This document shows, piece by piece, positions 52,101 through 61,100 of a DNA stretch of 64,000 bases (positions are counted from its first letter, which is position 1; each line of letters opens with the position of its first letter). The notes under the pieces are model-generated. The model did no database searches and was not told the origin of the DNA. It was given only the letters and a program-made list of their open reading frames with translations. The translations under genes were made by a program, and so were the position numbers. Source of the stretch: Diphasiastrum complanatum (Eukaryota; Streptophyta; Lycopodiopsida; Lycopodiales; Lycopodiaceae); assembly GCA_029204225.1 (NCBI GenBank), contig CM055111.1, positions 48,411,594 to 48,475,593 on the forward strand. Direction: 5' to 3'.

Positions 52101-55100
52101 CAACCGCCTACACTGCTCGATGGACAACCTGTTCCTCTTCTGCGTGTGATACAAGGTCCAGGTGCTCCAATTCCGCTCACAAGCTCCTGCAGAACAGTCC
52201 TGTGCAAGGACTCTCTCAGCCAATCGCCTCAGGTCACCTGTGCTGCGCCCGTGGATGCACCACCATGTAACGGGCCTCGGCTGATCCTCCCTCCGCCGAC
52301 TCTGCTCTCCATCGAAAGGAAACTCGAAGCGCTCAAATGCGAGCAGCTGGCTTGCAATGTTGGCCAGCATCGGACCTATTGGCAAAAGGAAAAACATGGC
52401 GCATGTAAGACCCTCAAATTCAGACACTACCAATGAGTACAATACTGCAGTAACATTGCTACCAAATGATTTTTCACACGTACCTGGTCCGGGCCATACG
52501 CGCTCCGTGTACTCCACCCATCCCCGGTGCAGCTCCGGATCGTCCCTCTCTCGTGTAGAGCGCCACAAGGGGTGTAACATGTGGGCTACGGCGTGGATGG
52601 GTCGGTGGAAGTAGTCCCATCTGGCCTCCCAGATGCGTGAGATCTCGCGCCTCCTGCAGCAGACAAATTACAACAATCACTAAACCATAGCATAAAAGAA
52701 ACGCATCAGACTCGAGTGAGAAACAACAAACTAGACACTGAAGAGTCATACCTATGCTCGTCCAAGGCTGACAACAGAATCCCCTCGTCGATGCGCTCCA
52801 TGAACTCGTAAATGAGACCAAGGGTGCACCCCTCACGGTCTACCAGACGCAACACTCTATAAATGGGTAGTAGGATCCCACTAATCTCCTCAGCAGCTCT
52901 CCAGAACTCGTCGCCGTACACAGTGGACTGGAAAAATGCCGAATGGGGGAGGTCTGTAAAGTCCCGGAAGGCCACGCTGGAAACCATCCGCCGCAATGCA
53001 TCCTTCACCACCACCAATCGCTCTAGCACCAAGAAGTAAAACGCAAAGCGTGTGGGTGTGGGCTTCTTCAGGTTTAGGGTGGAGAAGGTGCGGAATAGGG
53101 CCAACACACGCCTCTTCCTGGTGACAAAAGTGACCAGGCGCATGGCCGTAGAAGTGATCTGCAACACAAACACCCAGTAAAAAAGTTTAGACAGTAGTTG
53201 AGACGTGGTTAGCAGCATCGAAGGAAGAAAGCATAGCAAATAGAACAAACTATACCTCTGATCCATGGAAGCGCACATAGGTCATGGATGAGGAAGTCTA
53301 TGCAATGTGCAGCATAGGGTGTCCACACAATGCTGGGGTGCTCCCTCATCATAATCTCGCCCATCTGCTTGCAGTTCGAGGCGTTGTCGGTGACAACCTG
53401 AACCACGTGCTCATCTCCGATGTCAGCAATAACATCTCTAATGACCTCCCATATGAAATCGGCTGTGATGGCGTCACCACCTCGAGTGGCATCCACGCCA
53501 CGTAGGAATACTGTGCGAAGCGGGCAAGAAACCAAGACATTGATGACGGATCGCCGACGAATGTCGGTCCATCCATCGCTCAGTATCGTGCATCCATACC
53601 TGTCGCAAAACACCCATTAGCTACATGCAAAAATTACGGCACCAGTAAATCCTAAACACATGCAAAGAGATTACAAATACAAGTTACTTACTGCTGCCAA
53701 GCTGAGCGAATGGAACTCAACTCCCGCGTGATGGTCTCCTCCTCCTGACAAAGCAACCTGCCTCGTAGTGCCTCTCGCCTGGGAGATGTCCATGTAGCAT
53801 CCACGGCCGCCATCTGTGCACAGAACTCCTTGAACACCCAAGTGTCAGCAACAGCAAAGGCAATGCCGCACTCGTAAAAGAACTGGCCACACAGTCGAGT
53901 GCAACGGGCCTGCTGCTCTCTCTGCCAGCCGCATCGATCAAGGGTCTGCTGCCTGGGCCTAACCCCTCTCTGCTGTGTATATGGTGCTCGTGGTCTGGCA
54001 TGCCCAACGGATGGCTGATCTGTGGGTGTGTCACTCTCTCTGGCAACATCTGCCGAAGCATGTGGTGCATCTGCTGCCGAGGAGGAGGGTCGAGAAGCAC
54101 CCGCTGCTGCTGAACCAACATGCTCATCTGATGGTCCTGCTGCTGCTGCGGATGGAACTGAAGGTGCTCTACTGGGCCTTGCACCTGAACCATGCTCTGC
54201 CCGTGCTGTACTGGGCCCTGCAGCTGTACCATGCTCTGCCCGTGATGTACTGGGCCCTGCACCTATACCATGCCCAACCCATGATGTACTACGCCCTGCA
54301 GCTATACCATGCCCTGCCCGTGATGTACTAGGCCCAATATCCATGGTAGGCTGTAATAGATCCTAACACCACAGTAGGGCAAACACTAACTGATCCACCC
54401 AACCTTGCCTACTCCCTGATATAGAGTAAGCCCCTCCTAGCCCAGTGTGAGGACTGGTAGCATGCTACTGCCAAGTGTCGGCCACGTGGCACTGACGTGG
54501 CCGACTGCACGTCGGGACCCAACTGGGGGCCCTATCCTGTTGACAGGGTCCCTAGGCTGTGTTAGGCCCGCCATGGCTATGGACCGTGCTGGGGCACACT
54601 ACTCACACTGTCTTGCCCTGTTGGTCATGTACGCTGGACACGACCCTGACTGTGGTATCTGACCTATCTGTGTTCTCTAGGGTTCGGCACTGGTTACGAG
54701 CTCGTAACACTCCCTCCCCCTTAAGAACCGTCTTGGTCCTCTAAGACAAAGTCTGGAAAAATCTTGCGAAGGACGCTGCCTCTTTCCCAAGTGGCATTCT
54801 CAACAGGCTGATCATTCCACTTAACCAGATATTCTCGGTATAGAGTATGACGAGTCTGCGTCTCTCTACTATCAAGAATCTCCTCTGGTTCATGTGGAGG
54901 TTGTTGAGGATCCAATGGGAGAACTAGAACACTGTCCCCTACCAGATTATTTGATCTGGTTAAGGCTTTTCGTAACTGACTTACATGAAAAACTGGAAAA
55001 ACCTTACTGCTGTGTGGGAGTTCTAGTTCATAGGTGACCTCGCCTAGTCTCCTACTGATGGTAAAGGGACCACAATACCTTGGAGACAACTTAGCACACA

Positions 55101-58100
55101 CTCCTGATTTGAGGGTTTTAGAGTCAACTGGGACTCTCAAGTAGACTTTCTCACCAGTGGAGAACTGCACATCCCGTCTGTGTGGATCTGCATAATGCCT
55201 GGCTCGATCCTGGGATTGTCTAATGCTACGCTTAGCATGTTCTATCATCTGGTTTAGGTCTTCTAAAAAGTTTCTGGCTGCTTCAACTTTTTCTTGTTTA
55301 AACCCTACAGCTGTGGGTGAGCGTGGCTGAAAACCGTACATCAGCATAAATGGGCTGTATCCCGTAGCTGAATGTTTGGTACTGTTGTAAGCAAACTCTA
55401 ATATTGAGAGATACTCCTCCCAATTAGTCTGCCTCTTGCTGACGTATGCACGAAGCATATCCTCCAGCACTTGATTTACCCTTTCTGTTTGACCGTCCGT
55501 CTGTGGATGGTCGGTGGTACTCATATTAAGTTTAGTATGGAGATGATGGAATACTGCCTTCCAAAAATTTCCAGTAAACTTACTGTCCCGGTCGCTGACT
55601 ATGCCGGAAGGTAGACCGTACAATTTAAATAGCCCGTCTACAAACAACCTCGCTAACTCTGGAGCTCTAACGGTTGTTTTGGTCGGAATAAAATGAGCCA
55701 TTTTGGTCAGACGGTCAACTGTGACCCATATAGCGTCATTACCCTTTTGGGTTTTAGGCAGGCCTACTATAAAATCCATGGAGATACTCTCCCATTTACC
55801 AGCTGGTATTTCTAAGGGATGCAACAACCCTCCTGCCTTTAAACGCTCTGCTTTATTTACTTGACATTTCTGGCAACTGGTTACATACTGGTGGACGTCC
55901 TTTTTCATACTGGGCCAGAAAAATTGCCTACGAAGAAGCTCATAGGTCTTCTGTATGCCTGGGTGTCCCGCGCTAGGATTGTCATGACATTCATATAGGA
56001 CCTGCTGCCTATAATCCTCTGAATTGGGGACACATACTCTATCTCTATAGAGCAAGTACTCATCCTGAATGGAATACTGTTTCCATTTGAATCCTTGAGT
56101 CAACTGACCCTCAACCACTGGGGTTTGCTTGGGTAATACAGGCTCAGAATCCTCAACGTCATCTGACGACGTATACTCGGACTCATCATCATCCTCAACG
56201 GAAGCTGCCGTATTCTTGGATGAACTGGCACCAGCCCCGGGAACTGGTTCTGGAGTCTGTAACTGTCTGTTCTGGACTGAGTTCCAGATAATAGAGAAGA
56301 ATGCATCATGCTGGCATTTCCCTCTCAAGGACTCGAGTAACTCATTACGAATCTGAGTAAAACTCAGCTCGTTTATCATAGGCATTCTGCTAAGGGCATC
56401 TGCTACTGTATTGAATTTTCCACGCCTATATCTGATAGACATGTCAAACTCTTGCATCAACTCTGCCCAACGAGCTTTCCGACCTCTAAGCTCAGGTTGA
56501 TTGCAAAGGTATCTGAGACTCTCATGGTCTGTCAGGACCTCAAAGTTGGCACCATACAAATAATGCCTCCAAGTCTTAAGGGCATGGACTATAGAAAAAA
56601 GTTCCTTTTCATAGGCACTATACCTAGTCTGTGCTGGCTCGAGTTTTTTACTCTCGAAGGCAACTGGTCGTCCACCCTGAGTTAGCACAGCACCTACTGC
56701 AAAGTCGCTAGCATCTGTTTCGACCACAAATGGCTGATTGGGGTCGACGACCTTTAAAACTGGTGCTGTAGCTAAGGCTGTTTTGAGAGCATCAAAGCTC
56801 TCCTGTTGTGCGGACTCCCAAATGAACTCCTTTCCCTTCCCTTTAAGGAGATTTGTCATAGGGACTGCTATCTGAGCATATTCCTTGACAAATCGTCTGT
56901 AATATCCCGCCAGACCAAGAAAGATTTGAAGTTCCAAAATATTCTGAGGTCTCAGCCAACTGAGTATGGCTTTAACCTTATTTGGGTCCATCTTAATCCC
57001 ATCTGAAGAGATAATGTGACCCAAATATGCTACTTCTTCAACGAAGAATTCACACTTGGATTGTTTAGCATAAAGCTTATGCTTTCTGAGCAGTCGAAAC
57101 ACCTTTCTGAGGTGTTTTAGATGCTCCTTCCTAGTTCTCTGATAGAAATTCTCTTAGGAAAGCTTCTTCAAAAGCTTTCCATGACCGGGGAGTCTGCCCA
57201 GTCTCCTGGAGATTTAACCACCACTTATAGGCCATAGGCCCTAAAGAAAGACTGGCCTCAATTGCTTGCAAATGGTCAGGGGTCTGTTTAAGAGCATGAA
57301 TGTTCTTCCATTTGCTGAGGAAGGTTTGTAGAATATCTGCATTTCTATCCTTCTCTTCCCCATTAAAAGTAGGAGGCTTTAAATCTTTAAAAACACTGGG
57401 GTGAGACCGTAAAGTCTCACCCGAAACTGATGGAAGTGGAGAAGGGGATAACTGAGAAGTGGAGGGAAGGCTTCCTTTCGCGGAACTCAAAATCAAGTTT
57501 TTGAGTTCAGCGAACGAGTCGTCCACACTGGACTTGAAATTGGCTAATGCCAGCTTCAGTTCATCCACCTCTGTTACCAATTGGAGGAACTGCTCCTTGG
57601 TAACCACTTCGTCGAGTTCTTCGGCGAACTGTTCCTGTTCTTCTACTTCCATAGGTTCCTTCCCTTTTCTGTAAGCCAAGGCTTCTGTTTCAAGTTCGTC
57701 GAAGCCTCTCTCCTGGGGTTGATCAGGTCCCTGAGGAGTGGTCATCTTCGAAACTGAAAGAGAGCTACCTTAACTTCTAAAGGAAAAAAGTCTAAAAGAC
57801 TAATTTATAACTGTACAAGGGAAAGGAAAGATGACTTAGCTGTTTCTGAGGACTGTACTTCCAAAGAAAGAATGAAGAGGAACCCTTTCAGCTCTTTTCC
57901 CCAAGATTTCAGACCTGCTGTTCCGAAAAATGCCAGTTTGAGGCTTCAAAACGGTACTAAATTTCCCGGTTTTTTGAGGATAGTAGCTCGCTGGTTTGAT
58001 TGCAATCCAACTTGTCCACAAAAAGGCAAATCTGAAGTCCAAAAACCCTTCTGAGTTCTGAAATTTCAGAAGTCTCCTACTCGCTGATCTGGTAGGAATC

Positions 58101-61100
58101 CTCTTGCTCCAAATCTCTGACGTTGGGGCCCAAAAACTTGTTGAAAAACCAGATTTTCAGAAGCACTGGCAGCGCTGGCTCTGCTCCTCTTTTTTGGCTT
58201 CCAACTCGCTGAGAACCAGTAACTTTTTCCCTGGAAATCGGATGTAGGTCTCTGACTGTACAGCGATGGAGGTGCTGGCTTCTTCCTACTCTAATTTCGC
58301 TGGGAAAACTACGAAGAATCCTCTGAAGTCAGTGAGAAACAGCTGTTTTTTCAGCGAGTTACCTACACTTGGAATCTAACTCCTTGCTACTGTGATTTCT
58401 CAGTGGAAATCAGAAGTTTGAAGGCTGCTCCTACAGCGATCCTCCTCCTCTATTCCTCTCTGAGAATCTGAGAAACACTTCCTATCTTCTGATAGCTTTC
58501 TCTACTGCTGTCCTAAACTCCCTAGGATGGAGATGGCTCTGATACCAGTGTAATAGATCCTAACACCACAGTAGGGCAAACACTAACTGATCCACCCAAC
58601 CTTGCCTACTCCCTGATATAGAGTAAGCCCCTCCTAGCCCAGTGTGAGGACTGGTAGCATGCAACTGCCAAGTGTCGGCCACGTGGCACTGACGTGGCCG
58701 ACTGCACGTCGGGACCCAACTGGGGGCCCTATCCTGCTGACAGGGTCCCTAGGCTGTGTTAGGCCCGCCATGGCTATGGACCGTGCTGGGGCACACTACT
58801 CACACTGTCTTGCCCTGTTGGTCATGTACGCTGGACACGACCCTGACTGTGGTATCTGACCTATCTGTGTTCTCTAGGGTTCGGCACTGGTTACGAGCTC
58901 GTAACATAGGCCCTGCCTGTCTGCCTGTGAGCCCTCCTGCATGCCTACCTGTAGCTGCTCCTGCTGTCTGTCCCTGTCTAGAACCCTGTGATGCAGTACC
59001 GGGCCCGTACATGGTAGACAACCTCTGCAGATCCTCATCAGAAATCCTGGGGCAATCAGATATGCCCAATGTCCGCCCATCTGGCCCTCTGACCCGCAGC
59101 AAGTGAGCCCTAACCCTGTTGAGTGATCCCGTGAAGTGACCACCGCAATGCAAGCATCTCCATCTGCGGGTGCCTGAGCCATGGTGTGTGCCCACATCCC
59201 CGTCGGTAAGCTCAACCTCGGCCCAAAGGCCTCGGTCCCGCACTGGCATCGTATCAACACGACCCTAAACCTGCAAACAACAAATAATCAGGCAAACGTT
59301 CAGTAGAAAAAAAAAATACATTGCATTGAACAACATTACCGAGCTCAAATAGAGCTCAAAATACCAGAGCATACATCAGAACGATTCCAGTTCACACATT
59401 ATATCAAGTGCCAAAGAAGAACATGAGATTAGGGCGTGGGATAGAATAATTTCTGTATGAGGGATAACAGGCGACTGACGTTAGCGTCGGAGTCCGTGCA
59501 GGCATAAAGGAGTGCAGTGTGGGCCTAAACCGCGCCCCTAGCAGATATTTGCACGATGGTCCACGTCTAAACCCTAAAAAGTATGGAATCAGGGCATGAA
59601 AATTGAAATTTGTGATACGAACGTAGACGGGCGGAACGGAGGTCATAGGAGTCTGTGCAAGCATGTGGAAATGCATTCTAGGCTCAGACATCACCTCACT
59701 CGGTTTCCAACAAGCCATTCTGTGGAAATGGCCAAAATACACAAGCATTTGGAATGTGGTGTTCAAATCTCGCTAGGCGTGTCGTGACGGCTGAAACTGA
59801 TGCTGTAAAAATCATTGTGGGCGTGAAGAAAGGTGGTCTAGAGCCAGACTACGCTCGATTTGGTTGCCTACAGCTCAATGTCAACAATTGCAAAAAATCA
59901 AGCCTACACTTACCAAATATCGAAATTTGGTCGTTTCGCTCTCCACGAAGCTCAGACCCACCCGGCACCGTGCACACCAACTCCGTATCGTCGAGTAGAT
60001 GCCTGCCAAGTATTCACTTGCGAAGATTGGACGCCCACGGCTCTCAAAAAAAAAATTTGCCTCCTCCACTACTGGCGCGGTTCTGTGCGCGAGGAGGCGG
60101 CCAAAAATCGGGTTTTTTTTTTTTTTTTTTTTTTTTGCGATTCTGTCCACGATTCGCTGCAGCTATGGTCCAGTTTAGGGCAAAAATATATATAATCTGT
60201 TTTCTTTTCTCTCTCAGCAATTCTGTGCCCAGAATCATGGAACGCGTTTCTGGGCAAGAATGTTCCCAGAAACATGTTGCTTCAACAGGTGTTCCGCCCA
60301 TTCGAATCCAGCGTAAAACAACGTTCCAGCTATATGTCTACCATAGTTGCACTGCGTTTCTGAAATGCGTTCAGAAACACGTTTCTGAATTTATTTATTT
60401 ATCTTTAATTTTTTTTTTTTGTGGGCAATATGGGTATCAAATTAAAGCATTTATTAAGGGCAGTTCATTTATGTAGGTTGCCGAATGTTTCGGGTACATT
60501 GTGGTCTAGTTTGGGGGCAACAATGCCTGTTGGATTCTATCAAGGTTAAAAGTTTTCTATGAAAATGTGTTCCATTTCCTGTCAGATCACTGCATCGATA
60601 ATGAGCTGTTACTATGCCAAGACCACCCTCCCCCCATCTATCCTCCTGCGTTTCTGATTTTTTTTTTCAGGTAGGCTGCAATAAAGACATAACAACAAAC
60701 CCTTCTGCATGTTTGTTGCTATGTTTTTTAATCTTCACACAGCTAATTTTTAAAGCTATATTCAATGAAATTCCATTGTAAAAAACTATAAAAAGACCAA
60801 TTTTCCTTTGCCCAAATGCTCTCTTTTATTTGTCATCTTTTCTGTGTGTTTCTACACTATTTGAGGTCCAAGATAAGTAGACTTGTGATTCTCAGTTATC
60901 TTCTGAAGAGTTTAACCAAAGCCTGGATGGATAATATGCATTTTGTTTATGTTGGATCAGGTGGATGTAAGGGATCACACCAGATACAGGGTATTGGTCC
61001 AGGTTTTATTGCAGATGTTACAGACAAAACTATTATGGATGAAATAGTCACAGTCTCAAGTGAGGAGGCTATTGAATATGCTCAGAGGTTGATGAAGGAA

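Larger units (their letters stand above)
54352..58906 (-). mobile_element. Gypsy D: second internally deleted chromovirus, inside hAT2
   Basis: 4,555 bp on the minus strand, flanked by a perfect 5-bp target duplication TAGGC (54347-54351 and 58907-58911). LTRs 54352-54709 and 58549-58906 are 358 bp and differ at about two positions. The deletion junction between gag and pol is the same as in Gypsy B. It inserted into the hAT2 first exon. It has a PBS (58535-58547) and a polypurine tract next to 54709. Confidence 0.96.
51167..59249 (-). pseudogene. hAT2: multi-exon hAT transposase gene interrupted by Gypsy D
   Basis: Exons on the minus strand: 59249-58907 joined (without Gypsy D and one target copy) to 54346-53692; 53599-53256; 53158-52752; 52653-52484; 52375-52038; 51919-51167. 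Five GT-AG introns fit the homology; four are phase-compatible, the 53255-53159 intron is not under this reading. Domains in order: BED finger ([19 protein letters not shown]), linker with tandem [14 protein letters not shown] repeats, DUF659 ([12 protein letters not shown] ... VVTDNASN), hAT core ([20 protein letters not shown]), dimerisation block ([21 protein letters not shown]), acidic then Gly/Arg-rich tail. About 1,000 codons. No in-frame stops are seen in the exons, so apart from the insertion and the one junction it is well preserved. Transposon ends are not resolved. Confidence 0.85.
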
